A DNA stretch of 64,000 nt from Chryseobacterium suipulveris (GTDB lineage: Bacteria > Bacteroidota > Bacteroidia > Flavobacteriales > Weeksellaceae), in assembly GCF_022811685.1 (NCBI RefSeq), contig NZ_CP094532.1, forward strand, positions 2,443,501 through 2,507,500. The letters run 5' to 3'. This document shows, piece by piece, positions 17,421-25,706 of this stretch. The stretch's first letter is position 1. The number at the start of each line of letters is the position of its first letter. The position numbers were made by a program, and so were the translations under genes. A model generated the notes under the pieces. The model had not been told where the DNA came from. It made no database searches and saw only the letters and a list, made by a program, of their open reading frames with translations.

Positions 17421-17891
17421 TTAAAGCGAGATCTCTAAAACTTCAAAGGAAAGTTTGTTGCCATTCGGCAAATCGATATCCGCAGTGTCGCCTACGATTT
17501 TACCGAGAAGTCCTTTTGCAATCGGCGTGTTTACAGAGATCTTTCCAGATTTCAGATCGCTTTCGTTGTCTGGAACCAATGTAAACTGCTGCTCCTTTTT
17601 TGTTGCGTTATTCTTGAGACGAACCGTTGTAAGGATCGAAACTTTCGAGGTGTCGAGCTGGTTTTCGTTGATGACTTTAGAATTCACGATTAAATCCTTC
17701 AGTTTAGAAATCTTCATCTCCAACATTCCCTGTGCTTCTTTTGCCGCGTCGTATTCCGCATTTTCAGAAAGGTCGCCTTTATCTCTTGCTTCAGCAATCT
17801 GCTGTGTAATTTTTGGTCTTTCGATGGTTTCGAGTTGCTCAAGCTCCTGCTTCATTTTGTCTAAACCTTCTTTGGTTACATAACTTGCCAT
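17421..17891 (-). CDS. greA: Transcription elongation factor GreA
   Basis: A 156-residue protein that rescues backtracked RNA polymerase by stimulating transcript cleavage in the secondary channel. The N-terminal coiled coil carries the acidic tip (RDKGDLSENAEYDAAKE), followed by the FKBP-like C-terminal domain with GKISVNTPIAKGLLGK. Length is normal. A -7-like TATCTTTG on the minus strand at 17970-17977 implies a leader of about 70 nt containing a hairpin. Confidence 0.96.
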   Translation of the reverse strand: MASYVTKEGLDKMKQELEQLETIERPKITQQIAEARDKGDLSENAEYDAAKEAQGMLEMKISKLKDLIVNSKVINENQLDTSKVSILTTVRLKNNATKKEQQFTLVPDNESDLKSGKISVNTPIAKGLLGKIVGDTADIDLPNGNKLSFEVLEISL

Positions 17892-17926
17892 AATTAATCT
17901 TATTTAGCGTTAGTATAAAAAAATAA

Positions 17927-17942
17927 TCCGACATTTGTCGGA
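17927..17942 (-). promoter_or_regulatory. Hairpin in the greA leader, possible attenuator
   Basis: TCCGACATTTGTCGGA is a perfect palindrome located 35 bp upstream of greA. Read on the minus strand it is followed by a T-rich tract (TTATTTTTTTAT), as in an intrinsic terminator. A TATCTTTG box lies upstream of it at 17970-17977. Confidence 0.4.
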
Positions 17943-17991
17943 CAATGTTTTCTGTGATAATTCGTTCAGCAAAGATATAAATTTATTTTAA

Positions 17992-18441
17992 ATGAAAAGA
18001 TATTTTTTGGCATTTTTATCTTCAATCATCCTCATTTTCAGTTTATTGAATATGAATTCGTGCGGAGAGCGCCAAGAAACCGTCAACTGTTTTCCGCAAG
18101 TACCGATCAATGTGGTCCTGAACCTGAATCTCCCAACTTATTTCGCACTGCAGAACGTGGGTGGATGGATTTATGTGGATGAGCAAAATTCCGGAACGCG
18201 CGGACTCATCGTTGTACGCACCACCAACGGTTTCAAAATCTACGACAGAAACGCTCCCCATCTTTGTCCTGACCAAAACACCACACTGTCCGTCGAGAAC
18301 AATATCAAAGTAATTTGCCCAAAAGACGGCGCAGAATGGATACTGATTACTGGCGAACCTACAAAAGTCGCGCAAATCCCACCCAAAACCTACCGCTACA
18401 ATTTCGATGCTGCAACGGGAACTTTATCAATATTTCTTTAA
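17992..18441 (+). CDS. Lipoprotein with a degenerate Rieske-like fold
   Basis: A 149-residue exported lipoprotein (signal peptide, lipobox NSC with C24). The mature sequence follows the order of a Rieske ferredoxin: GGWIYV, GLIVVRTTNGFKIYDRNAPHL, then ICPKDGAEW and a C-terminal YRYNFDAATGTLSIF strand. The cluster ligands are not intact: the second pair reads CPKDG instead of CxxHG and the first CxH is absent, so an iron-sulfur cluster is unlikely. Related Rieske-like lipoproteins are common in flavobacteria. It is divergent from greA. Function unknown. Confidence 0.65.
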   Translation: MKRYFLAFLSSIILIFSLLNMNSCGERQETVNCFPQVPINVVLNLNLPTYFALQNVGGWIYVDEQNSGTRGLIVVRTTNGFKIYDRNAPHLCPDQNTTLSVENNIKVICPKDGAEWILITGEPTKVAQIPPKTYRYNFDAATGTLSIFL

Positions 18442-18463
18442 TTAATAATTAGCAACAAATTTC

Positions 18464-18913
18464 GTGAAAGCGGTTATACAAAGAGTTTCACAGGCAGAAG
18501 TAAAAGTTGGCGGAGCGACTGTAGGGAAAATCTCCAGCGGATTACTGCTGCTGATCGGGATTGATGAAGAAGATGAAAAAACCGATGCAGATTGGCTTGT
18601 CCAGAAAATTGTGAATCTAAGAATCTTTGGTGACGGTGAAGGGAAACTCAATCTCTCCGTTAAAGATAGTTCTGGTGAAATCCTTTGCATCAGTCAATTC
18701 ACCCTCATTGCGGATTACAAAAAAGGAAACCGCCCCTCCTTCATCAAAGCTGCAAAACCTGAAAAAGCCATTCCCTTATTTGAATATTTCAAAGGAGAAA
18801 TCGCAAGATCGGGCTTGAAAACCGAAAGTGGAATTTTCGGTGCAGATATGAAGGTCTCTCTTCTCAACGACGGTCCGGTCACAATCGTAATGGATTCCAA
18901 AACCAAAAACTGA
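18464..18913 (+). CDS. dtd: D-aminoacyl-tRNA deacylase
   Basis: A 149-residue cytoplasmic enzyme that hydrolyses D-amino acids (and glycine) mischarged on tRNA. The family signatures are present: MKAVIQRVSQAEVKV at the N-terminus, the catalytic SQFTL strand near residue 78, and the cross-subunit Gly-cisPro motif in LLNDGPVTIVMDS near residue 137. The start is GTG, 22 bp after the Rieske-like lipoprotein stop, suggesting co-transcription. Length matches the family. Confidence 0.96.
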   Translation: MKAVIQRVSQAEVKVGGATVGKISSGLLLLIGIDEEDEKTDADWLVQKIVNLRIFGDGEGKLNLSVKDSSGEILCISQFTLIADYKKGNRPSFIKAAKPEKAIPLFEYFKGEIARSGLKTESGIFGADMKVSLLNDGPVTIVMDSKTKN

Positions 18914-18976
18914 TTTCATTAACATCGCTTGCATTTCTGTTTTTTTCAATAAATTTGGTTAACATTAAACTTCACT

Positions 18977-19477
18977 ATGAAAAAAACGGCACTGTTCCTC
19001 GTTTGCATCGCTTTGCTTTCGTGCAAGAAAAATTCTGAATCCACTTTAACAAATAAAGTCGACAGCACAAAGATCATCGAAAGCATCAACGTCGTCCGCA
19101 CAAAATACAACGACAGCATCAGAATCCTTAACCAAAAGAATATTTTCGGTGACCTTTCCGGTTCGCGTACGCTGAAGTTTTCCAGTGATGAAGCTGCTCT
19201 TTCGGGCAAAATAAATTTCAACAAAACGGGAAGAGACGAATACGACGTCAACGGAAAAGCAGTTTCGGGCAAAAACAAAATTTCTGTAATCGGCAGTATC
19301 AGAAGGGTTTCCGACAAACATCTGAATTTTGAGGGAAGGGTCGCGCAGATGATCAATGGCAAAAAATATGTTCGGACAGAAAGAACCACATTCTTAAATG
19401 AAGGAAAAGGAAAATTCTGGCGACTTCAGGACAAAGTGAACAGCGAGGGATTTATCGAGTACATCGACATCTATTAA
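18977..19477 (+). CDS. Putative lipoprotein, paralogue of the next gene
   Basis: A 166-residue lipoprotein of unknown function (lipobox LLSC, C16). The C-terminal 70 residues match the following lipoprotein: an RRVSDKHLNFEGRV segment, an NGKKYV turn, a TTFLNEGKGKFWRLQDK segment and the ending EYIDIY. The pair is a tandem duplication; see the next entry. It begins 63 bp after dtd. Confidence 0.75.
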   Translation: MKKTALFLVCIALLSCKKNSESTLTNKVDSTKIIESINVVRTKYNDSIRILNQKNIFGDLSGSRTLKFSSDEAALSGKINFNKTGRDEYDVNGKAVSGKNKISVIGSIRRVSDKHLNFEGRVAQMINGKKYVRTERTTFLNEGKGKFWRLQDKVNSEGFIEYIDIY

Positions 19478-19532
19478 TCAAATTATTTTTCGCACAGTCT
19501 TTGCAAGGTTAATAAAAGCAAATCCCAAAATC

Positions 19533-20081
19533 ATGAACAAATTAGTTGTCGGTTTAGCGTTATTAACCGCATTTTCCTGCTCCAAAAAAACGGAGCAAAC
19601 CAGCAAACCAAAAGTCATTAAAGAAACCATTTATGTTGAAAAACCGGTAGAATCGACACCTTCGGTTGGTAATGATTTCAACGATGAAACCACACCTACT
19701 GAAGATGAAATTGCACCACCGCAACAAAGTCTGCCGGATTTATCGGGAGTTCATTCGCTCACTTTGCAATGGATTTCTTGGGATAAACCGGGAACAATCA
19801 AGTTCGTGCCGATCGGAAAAAACCTTTACAAAGTCACCGGAAAACAGCAAATCGGAAAACAATACCTCACCATCGAAGGCGAGATCTCGCAAGTTTCTGA
19901 AAAGGAACTGAGTTTTGACGGGACCATCAAACACAGCACCACCGCCAATGCTAACGGAAAAGAGTGTGTGAAAAAAGGACCTCAAACCTTCCTTTCCACC
20001 CAAAACAGAAAATATTGGCGAATGCAGGAAATGCAGAACTGCGACGGGATCGGAACCGACTATATCGATATTTATTTTTAG
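19533..20081 (+). CDS. Putative lipoprotein, paralogue of the previous gene
   Basis: A 182-residue lipoprotein (lipobox AFSC, C16). Residues about 25-60 are acidic and proline-rich, a likely flexible tether from the membrane. The C-terminal domain mirrors the upstream paralogue (SQVSEKELSFDGTI, NGKECV, FLSTQNRKYWRMQEM, and the ending DYIDIYF) but carries an added cysteine pair (KECVKK and QNCDG) that could form a disulfide. No enzymatic motif is visible. Unknown function; the shared module suggests binding of a ligand or partner in the envelope. Confidence 0.75.
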   Translation: MNKLVVGLALLTAFSCSKKTEQTSKPKVIKETIYVEKPVESTPSVGNDFNDETTPTEDEIAPPQQSLPDLSGVHSLTLQWISWDKPGTIKFVPIGKNLYKVTGKQQIGKQYLTIEGEISQVSEKELSFDGTIKHSTTANANGKECVKKGPQTFLSTQNRKYWRMQEMQNCDGIGTDYIDIYF

Positions 20082-20113
20082 TTTTGATCATCACGAAAAT
20101 TCAAACGCAAAAT

Positions 20114-20896
20114 ATGCTGAACCACGAAATCACCGGCAACGGAAAAGAAGACCTTATCCTGCTTCACGGCTTTATGGAAAACCTGATGATTTGGGAGGAA
20201 ATGGAGGAAAAACTCTCGAAGAAATTCCGCATCACCAAAATTGACCTTCCCGGACACGGAAAATCGAAAACTTATGCCGAAATCCATACGATGGAACTGA
20301 TTGCAGATGAAGTAAGGAAAGTTGCGGAGAAACTGGAACTCAAAAAATTTCATCTTTTAGGACATTCGATGGGTGGTTACGCATCACTCGCTTTTGCCGA
20401 AAAATTTCCCGAAATGCTGAAATCCTTGACTTTGTTCTTTTCCACATTTCTGCCCGATGACGACGAAAAAAAAGAACAGCGTCGAAAAAGTTTCCGCGTA
20501 ATCAAAGACGCCTTTCCCCATTATGTGAATGCAGGGATTCCTAATCTATTTAGTGAAAACGAAAGAGATGTGCTTGAAGGGAAAATCAATTTAGCGAAAG
20601 AAGTTGCACTTTCCACAAAACCTGAAGCTGCACTTGCGGCGGTAAAAGGAATGATCGAACGCACCGACAAAACTTCGGTAATGGAAAACTTTGCAGAAAA
20701 AATTCTGGTGATTACAGGAAAACACGACACTGCCGTGAAAAACGATCTGCTGCAAAAACAGCTTCCCGACAGAACCAATATCAAGTTCTACCAGTTAGAT
20801 TGCGGACACAACGGACATTTGGAAAAATCTGAAATCTGCGCCGCGATTATCAACACGGAGCTGCTGCATAACCTGCCGAAGCATTTGGTGTTTTAA
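20114..20896 (+). CDS. Alpha/beta hydrolase
   Basis: A 260-residue serine hydrolase. The ATG at 20114 is chosen because the conserved fold (NGKEDLILLHGF oxyanion-hole region) begins right after it; the longer frame from 19964 would overlap the lipoprotein gene. The nucleophile elbow is GHSMGG, the acid probably lies in ITGKHDTAV, and the catalytic histidine in DCGHNGHLEK. The substrate is unknown (esterase or MhpC/MenH-like). It follows the lipoprotein genes by 32 bp and may be in the same transcript. Confidence 0.9.
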   Translation: MLNHEITGNGKEDLILLHGFMENLMIWEEMEEKLSKKFRITKIDLPGHGKSKTYAEIHTMELIADEVRKVAEKLELKKFHLLGHSMGGYASLAFAEKFPEMLKSLTLFFSTFLPDDDEKKEQRRKSFRVIKDAFPHYVNAGIPNLFSENERDVLEGKINLAKEVALSTKPEAALAAVKGMIERTDKTSVMENFAEKILVITGKHDTAVKNDLLQKQLPDRTNIKFYQLDCGHNGHLEKSEICAAIINTELLHNLPKHLVF

Positions 20897-20938
20897 TTAA
20901 GAGTCTGTATAAGTTTTATTCAAGAAAAATATTAGATC

Positions 20939-20980
20939 GGAAATTTTCTTTACCCCAACCCTAAAGAGCGGAAAATTTCC
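20939..20980. repeat. REP-like palindromic element, copy 1
   Basis: GGAAATTTTC and GAAAATTTCC are 10-bp complementary arms around CTTTACCCCAACCCTAAAG-type sequence. A near-identical element in the same orientation occurs at 46066-46107; both lie just downstream of the 3' end of a minus-strand gene. Confidence 0.6.
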
Positions 20981-21010
20981 TTCAAAATAAACAGGACCTA
21001 ATGATCTTAA

Positions 21011-22018
21011 TCAAAAATCTTCCGCTTCAATTTTTTCTTTAAAATCCTCGATCGTATCCTCGATGGATTTGAAATATTTTCCACCCGCCGCGTTGATGTG
21101 TCCGCCGCCGTTGAAATACTTTCTCGAAAACTGATTCACATCCACATCTTCTTTGGAACGGAAAGATATTTTGATAAAATCCTCGTAAAGATCTTCCATA
21201 AAAAACGCGGAAACCTGGGTTCCCATAATGCTCAAACCGTAATTTACAAATCCTTCGGTATCTCCTTTCTGGAAACCATATTCCTGAAGTTCCTTTCTTT
21301 TGAGCCAAAGTATTGCGACTTTTCCGTCTTTCACCACTTCGATTCTGCTTAAAATCAATGATAATAAGTGAAGTCGTGAAACCGTATTCGTGTCCCAAGT
21401 GTTGGAAGCAATCATCGCGGGGTCGGCTCCCTTGTCGATAAGGTTTGCAATAATATGGTGCGTTGTCGCCGAAGTGGAACGGAACCGGAATCCGCCGGTA
21501 TCGGTCATGATTCCGGTGTAGAGACATTCGGCGATGTCTAAATTGACCAGCTTCTCGTCCTCCATCGCTTCGATGAAGTGATAAACCATCTGCGAAGTTG
21601 CAGGAATGGTGGTGTCGGAATAAACGAAATCGAAATCTTCCGGTTGCTGGTGGTGGTCGATCAGGATTTTTATTCCACGTGCTCTTTCAATCCACGGTCC
21701 GACTATGTTTCCCGCTCTGTGCGACGCATTGAAATCGAGGATGAAAACCACATCAGCATTTTGGATAGTTTCTGCGGCGAGTTTTCTCTTATATTCAGAG
21801 ATAATGATCTTCTTTGCTTCCGGCATCCATTTCAGGAATTTCGGGAAATCGTTGGGTACGATCACATCTGCTTCGAGACCTTTCTGCTTCAGATAGTGCT
21901 TCAAACCGAGCGACGAACCGATTGCGTCGCCATCGGGATTGTAGTGCGTGATGATGACAATTTTGTTTTCGGGTTTCAGGAGCTGGTTGATGTCTAATAA
22001 TTCTGAAGGCGTGAACAT
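21011..22018 (-). CDS. nrnA: DHH-family oligoribonuclease / pAp phosphatase (NrnA-like)
   Basis: A 335-residue cytoplasmic phosphoesterase that degrades nano-RNA and dephosphorylates pAp. The DHH domain shows THYNPDGDAIGSS (metal ligands H and D), VFILDFNASHR and the IDHH signature; the DHHA1 domain ends with GGGHINAAGG. The start at 22018 is preferred over an upstream ATG at 22042 because MFTPSELLDINQLL matches the family start. A TATCTTTG -7 box on the minus strand (22040-22047) precedes it. Exact substrate preference is not readable from sequence. Confidence 0.9.
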   Translation of the reverse strand: MFTPSELLDINQLLKPENKIVIITHYNPDGDAIGSSLGLKHYLKQKGLEADVIVPNDFPKFLKWMPEAKKIIISEYKRKLAAETIQNADVVFILDFNASHRAGNIVGPWIERARGIKILIDHHQQPEDFDFVYSDTTIPATSQMVYHFIEAMEDEKLVNLDIAECLYTGIMTDTGGFRFRSTSATTHHIIANLIDKGADPAMIASNTWDTNTVSRLHLLSLILSRIEVVKDGKVAILWLKRKELQEYGFQKGDTEGFVNYGLSIMGTQVSAFFMEDLYEDFIKISFRSKEDVDVNQFSRKYFNGGGHINAAGGKYFKSIEDTIEDFKEKIEAEDF

Positions 22019-22458
22019 AAAAAGGTTAATTGTAATTGGCAAAGATAGTTTTTTTGTTTGTTGTGGAATATGGCAGAATCTCTAAACTGAAGAAAAACAA
22101 AACCACCAACTTTTCCCGAAACTGCATAAGGAGAACTTCCGCCGCGCAAGCGATTAACTCAATGGTTTTAATTGTTTTAAAAGAATCGTTGAATCTCATC
22201 AATGAGATTTGCAGCGGCATCCTTTTTTATTTTTGGCGAAGGGAAAAGTTCGGGCAAAATAAAAAAGATACAGCGGAAAGCGCGACCCGAGGAGAGGGAA
22301 AATTTAGAGATTCCCGTTTGTAAGCGATGGAGAGGGATACGCCCAAAACATTTTCATTTTAATAGAAATTTTAAAATTTAATTTGCAGAAAATAAAAAGT
22401 TTAGTATCTTTGCACTCTGAAAAATAAGACAAGGTTTTATACTTAAAAATATTGAGCA
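22019..22458. other. 440-bp spacer between nrnA and rpmH with structured repeats
   Basis: No convincing gene. It contains the nrnA -7 box (22040-22047), paired arms GCCGC (22141-22145) and GCGGC (22214-22218) enclosing a second hairpin AATCTCAT-CA-ATGAGATT (22192-22209), then a T-rich tract. A GC-richer block (about 22260-22350, with AGCGCGACCCGAGGAGAGG) follows, and finally the rpmH promoter. It may encode a small structured RNA or be a dispersed intergenic repeat. Confidence 0.5.
22383..22412 (+). promoter_or_regulatory. Promoter of rpmH
   Basis: TTG at 22383-22385 and TATCTTTG at 22405-22412 are separated by 19 bp, matching the Bacteroidota -33/-7 consensus, 46 bp upstream of the rpmH start. 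Confidence 0.75.
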
Positions 22459-22617
22459 ATGAGCAAGAGAACATTCCAGCCATCCGAGAGAAAAAGAAGA
22501 AACAAGCACGGTTTCCGTGAAAGAATGTCTACGCCGAACGGAAGAAGGGTTTTGGCTGCGAGAAGAGCAAAAGGCAGAAAGAGTTTAACTGTAAGTGCAG
22601 CGCGCGCTAAGAGATAA
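22459..22617 (+). CDS. rpmH: Large ribosomal subunit protein bL34
   Basis: A 52-residue, very basic ribosomal protein. It opens [20 protein letters not shown] and contains [20 protein letters not shown], the invariant bL34 signature. The gene has a clear promoter and an isolated position; rnpA is not the next gene, unlike in many bacteria. Length is normal. Confidence 0.97.
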   Translation: MSKRTFQPSERKRRNKHGFRERMSTPNGRRVLAARRAKGRKSLTVSAARAKR

Positions 22618-22765
22618 TCTCTGGAATTATCGATATACAAAATGTGCTTGAAAAGTAAATTTTCAGGCATTTTTTGTTGTTAAAATTTGCTAAAAATTGG
22701 CGACTGAAAAAGTAATTCGCTATTTTTGATTCTATTATTCACCAAAAAAATCTTTTTACTACGAT

Positions 22766-23476
22766 ATGCCACATTCAACCCAGGAAGGACAGAACGTGAT
22801 TCACCTGAGAAACGCCAAGATTGCGCAGAAGAATTTCACCGTTCTCAATGATGTGAATCTCAACATAAAAAAAGGCAGATTCTGCTACCTGATCGGGAAA
22901 ACCGGTTCGGGAAAAAGTTCCCTGCTGAAAACGCTTTACGGGCATATCCCACTCGGAGCGGGCCATGGAAACATCGCGGGATTCGACCTAGAGAAACTCA
23001 GAACATCGGATATTCCCAATCTGAGAAGGAAGCTTGGAATCGTATTCCAGGACTTTCAACTCTTGACCGACAGAACCGTGGAAAAAAACCTGCGCTTCGT
23101 ATTGGAAGCGACTGGCTGGAACGACAAGAAAAAAATGCAGGACCGCATCGACGAGGTATTGGCAAGTGTGGGAATGAAGTCGAAAAAACATAAAATGCCG
23201 CACGAACTTTCCGGTGGTGAACAGCAGCGTATCGCAATTGCAAGAGCTTTATTAAATCATCCCGAATTAATTTTGGCAGATGAGCCGACCGGAAACCTGG
23301 ACCCCGAAACCTCCAACGAAATCATGACGCTCCTGAAACAGGTGGCGCACGAAAATAATTCTGCCGTGGTGATGGCGACACACGATTACCACATGATCCA
23401 AAACTTTCCGGGAGAAGCGATCAGATGTGAAGACGGAAAAGTAACGGTTTTAGATACTGCCGAACTTTTCGAGTAA
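22766..23476 (+). CDS. ftsE: Cell-division ABC transporter ATP-binding protein FtsE
   Basis: A 236-residue ABC ATPase that pairs with FtsX to control peptidoglycan hydrolysis at the septum. It has Walker A (GKTGSGKSS), Q-loop (VFQDFQLL), signature LSGGEQQR, Walker B (ELILADEPTG) and the H-loop (ATHDYHM), with the N-terminal VIHLRNAKI strand as in FtsE. No ftsX is adjacent, so a LolD-like lipoprotein or MacB-type role cannot be fully excluded, but FtsE is the best fit. A terminator follows immediately. Confidence 0.88.
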   Translation: MPHSTQEGQNVIHLRNAKIAQKNFTVLNDVNLNIKKGRFCYLIGKTGSGKSSLLKTLYGHIPLGAGHGNIAGFDLEKLRTSDIPNLRRKLGIVFQDFQLLTDRTVEKNLRFVLEATGWNDKKKMQDRIDEVLASVGMKSKKHKMPHELSGGEQQRIAIARALLNHPELILADEPTGNLDPETSNEIMTLLKQVAHENNSAVVMATHDYHMIQNFPGEAIRCEDGKVTVLDTAELFE

Positions 23477-23486
23477 GAGAACACAG

Positions 23487-23517
23487 AAAGCCATTCCGAT
23501 CGGGATGGCTTTTTTTT
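23487..23517 (+). terminator. Terminator after ftsE
   Basis: An 11-bp stem (AAAGCCATTCC / GGGATGGCTTT, one G-T pair) with a GATC loop and a T8 tail begins 10 bp after the ftsE stop codon. Confidence 0.88.
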
Positions 23518-23558
23518 AATCTTTATGAACTGGAGTTAATTTATCATCCACTAAAATC

Positions 23559-24020
23559 ATGAAGACAAGCGGTAAAGACTTCCTATTCGTCGGTATGCAG
23601 ATGGTTTTGTTTGCACTTTATCTTTTTGATCCTTTGCCAAAATTTGAAATCGCTGGTGTTTTCTCCTATATCGGTCTCGTTGTAGCTCTGTTTGGAATTG
23701 TGATCGCAGCGGTCGCTGTACTGAAGCTCCGCTGGAATCTCACAGCTTTTCCGACGCCGAAATCCGGTTCGCAACTCGTCACTTCGGGAATCTATCGATA
23801 CGTTCGACATCCGATTTACTCGGGAATTCTGCTTTTCGTATTTGGTTATGCAGTTTTCAGAATGTCACTTTTCAAATTGCTTATTACGGTTTTGTTGCTC
23901 ATTTTGTTCCGCTTTAAATGTGGTTTCGAAGAACAACAACTCCGGAAAAAATATCCGGAGTATATTATTTACCAAGAAAGAACAGGAATGTTTTTTCCGA
24001 AAATCTTTACCAAAAAATAG
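23559..24020 (+). CDS. Isoprenylcysteine-methyltransferase-like membrane protein
   Basis: A 153-residue integral membrane protein with about four hydrophobic segments. The C-terminal half carries the ICMT/PEMT S-adenosylmethionine-binding pattern: GIYRYVRHPIYSGI, a hydrophobic pair, then FEEQQLRKKYPEYIIYQERTG. Bacterial members are small-molecule or lipid methyltransferases of unknown substrate. Its stop is 4 bp from the stop of the convergent kelch-like gene, with no terminator between them. Confidence 0.85.
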   Translation: MKTSGKDFLFVGMQMVLFALYLFDPLPKFEIAGVFSYIGLVVALFGIVIAAVAVLKLRWNLTAFPTPKSGSQLVTSGIYRYVRHPIYSGILLFVFGYAVFRMSLFKLLITVLLLILFRFKCGFEEQQLRKKYPEYIIYQERTGMFFPKIFTKK

Positions 24021-24024
24021 GATT

Positions 24025-25623
24025 TTACTTTCTCAATAGTTTTCGGGTCACATAAAATTTATCGTCAAAAATAACGGTCAGGACCACGAATTTTTCACTG
24101 CTTTTCTCCAGCTGCACATCGAAGCTTTGCTTCCCTGCCGCTTTGGTTGAAGACAAGCCATTCCGGATGATTTTGCCCGAAGCATCGGTAAGTAGCCAAT
24201 TGATTTTCGTAGTTTTATCTAAGTTAAAGGTTACTTTGAATTCGGTACTGAACGGATTGGGCGAAACGCTGATCTGAAATGGGTTTCTTCCGTCGATTAC
24301 CTCATCGGTCGCCATCGGGTTTTTGGTAAGCCGCACTTCATACACAGAAGCATCCGCCGACGTAAGCGCAGTCTGATTACTGGAAAAAGGGTTAAGCGAA
24401 GAACTTTGAATTCCGCCCACAATATGCCCGATCACAAATGAATTTTCGGTAATGTCGTTCAGTTTCAATACTCCATTCGGATAGTGCGGATTAGTCCAGT
24501 TGTACAGAAATTCGGCGCTCGCACCCTTCAGATTAGGCATTTCCTGTGGAAGTTTGAATTCCTGAAGCTGCCCCAAACTGTTTCTCGTAACGCGACTGAT
24601 CGTCTTCACAAATGGAACCTGATTGTCCTGAATCAACGTTCCATTCTGATAATAATACTGACTTATTCCACCAAAAAACAGGGAATGCATTTCATTTGCG
24701 GAAGCATCATAAAGCGCCGCATTTGCAGAATGGTAATTGCTGAGGTATTGGTTGAACGCCGTCACCGGAGTATGTCCTGCCGCCGTAATTTCAACAGGAT
24801 AGAGGAATGGCAAATCGGCATTGATCTGGAAAACGCCGGAAGAAATCATGAGTCCGGGTTCGCCGTTTGGATAAATCTGAGGAACCAAATTATAATCTCT
24901 TCTGCGAAGATGTACCGGATCATTAATCACCGAATAATTGCTGAAACTGAGCTGTGTTCCGCTATTGTCGATATTGAACATCCGGATTTCGTTGGTATAA
25001 GTCTGTATGAAAGTCGGGTTGTTCATCGGGTTGTAGCGTCCATCGAAACGGTGTCCGCCTACCAAATAAAATTTACCGTTCAGCTGGTTGAGATGTCCAC
25101 CGGTAACGGCAAAATTATCATGAGTAATCTGCTTAAAAAATGGGGTAATTGAAGTTCCCGAAATCACCGCATTCATCAATCCAGGAATATCAACGGAGGT
25201 CAGATTCGGGTAGGTAATATGGTCGTTTGCCGTGACAGAAAAACCGTATCCGCCGACAATGTACAGCGTAGTTCCGTTCTGGTCAAAATTCATATTAGTG
25301 CTCTGCAGCTGCTCTTTCAGTCCGGCAGGAAGCGTGTTTACACTCGCACTCCACAATTGTTGCGTATTGATATCTACCACATAAATATCCGTATTATTGG
25401 AAGCTTGCGGAAAAGAACTGAACGGTTGCCGTGCATGCATGCCATCTTTTCTCCCGCCAATCAGCAGCCATTTTCCGTCGTGCTGCGCGTGTACAAAGGA
25501 ATGCAAACCGGGAAATTCGGGCACGGAAACCGGCACTAAAGAAAGCGTATAATCAAATGAAGTTTGCGCTTTCAGAAGAAAAGCGTGAGCAAAAGCTATA
25601 ACCAAAAAAGCGATTTTTCTCAT
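24025..25623 (-). CDS. Secreted kelch-like T9SS protein, target of the Crp/Fnr-type operator
   Basis: A 532-residue exported protein. The start at 25623 gives a clean signal peptide (MRKIAFLVIAFAHAFLLKAQ); an upstream ATG at 25650 would place the -7 region inside the coding frame. The body has kelch-type beta-propeller blades marked by glycine pairs (LIGGRKDG, YIVGGYG, YLVGGHRFDG). The C-terminal 90 residues (ISVSPNPFSTEFKVTF and a final YVTRKLLRK) are a type A T9SS sorting domain. It is therefore secreted and probably surface-attached. The promoter carries one of three palindromes shared with the efflux operon and the rhodanese, implying the same regulator. Ligand unknown. Confidence 0.85.
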   Translation of the reverse strand: MRKIAFLVIAFAHAFLLKAQTSFDYTLSLVPVSVPEFPGLHSFVHAQHDGKWLLIGGRKDGMHARQPFSSFPQASNNTDIYVVDINTQQLWSASVNTLPAGLKEQLQSTNMNFDQNGTTLYIVGGYGFSVTANDHITYPNLTSVDIPGLMNAVISGTSITPFFKQITHDNFAVTGGHLNQLNGKFYLVGGHRFDGRYNPMNNPTFIQTYTNEIRMFNIDNSGTQLSFSNYSVINDPVHLRRRDYNLVPQIYPNGEPGLMISSGVFQINADLPFLYPVEITAAGHTPVTAFNQYLSNYHSANAALYDASANEMHSLFFGGISQYYYQNGTLIQDNQVPFVKTISRVTRNSLGQLQEFKLPQEMPNLKGASAEFLYNWTNPHYPNGVLKLNDITENSFVIGHIVGGIQSSSLNPFSSNQTALTSADASVYEVRLTKNPMATDEVIDGRNPFQISVSPNPFSTEFKVTFNLDKTTKINWLLTDASGKIIRNGLSSTKAAGKQSFDVQLEKSSEKFVVLTVIFDDKFYVTRKLLRK

Positions 25624-25636
25624 GATATTTTTTTTG

Positions 25637-25680
25637 CAAATTATTAACAAAACATCAGGTATTCTGTAACCTACATTACA
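25637..25680 (-). promoter_or_regulatory. Crp/Fnr-type operator and -7 box upstream of the kelch gene
   Basis: The palindrome TGTAACCTACATTACA (25665-25680) lies 21 nt upstream of a TAATTTG -7-like box (25643-25637, minus strand), 13 bp before the start codon. It is one of three sites with identical geometry in the neighbourhood. Confidence 0.7.
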
Positions 25681-25706
25681 AATCCTGCTATTCTATTAAA
25701 AATTAA

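Noticed and set aside
22443..22670. Minus-strand frame over rpmH
   Set aside because: The plus strand encodes an unmistakable bL34 protein with its own promoter.
24484..25152. 222-residue plus-strand frame
   Set aside because: Antisense to the kelch-like T9SS gene, which has clear motifs; no recognisable domain on this strand.
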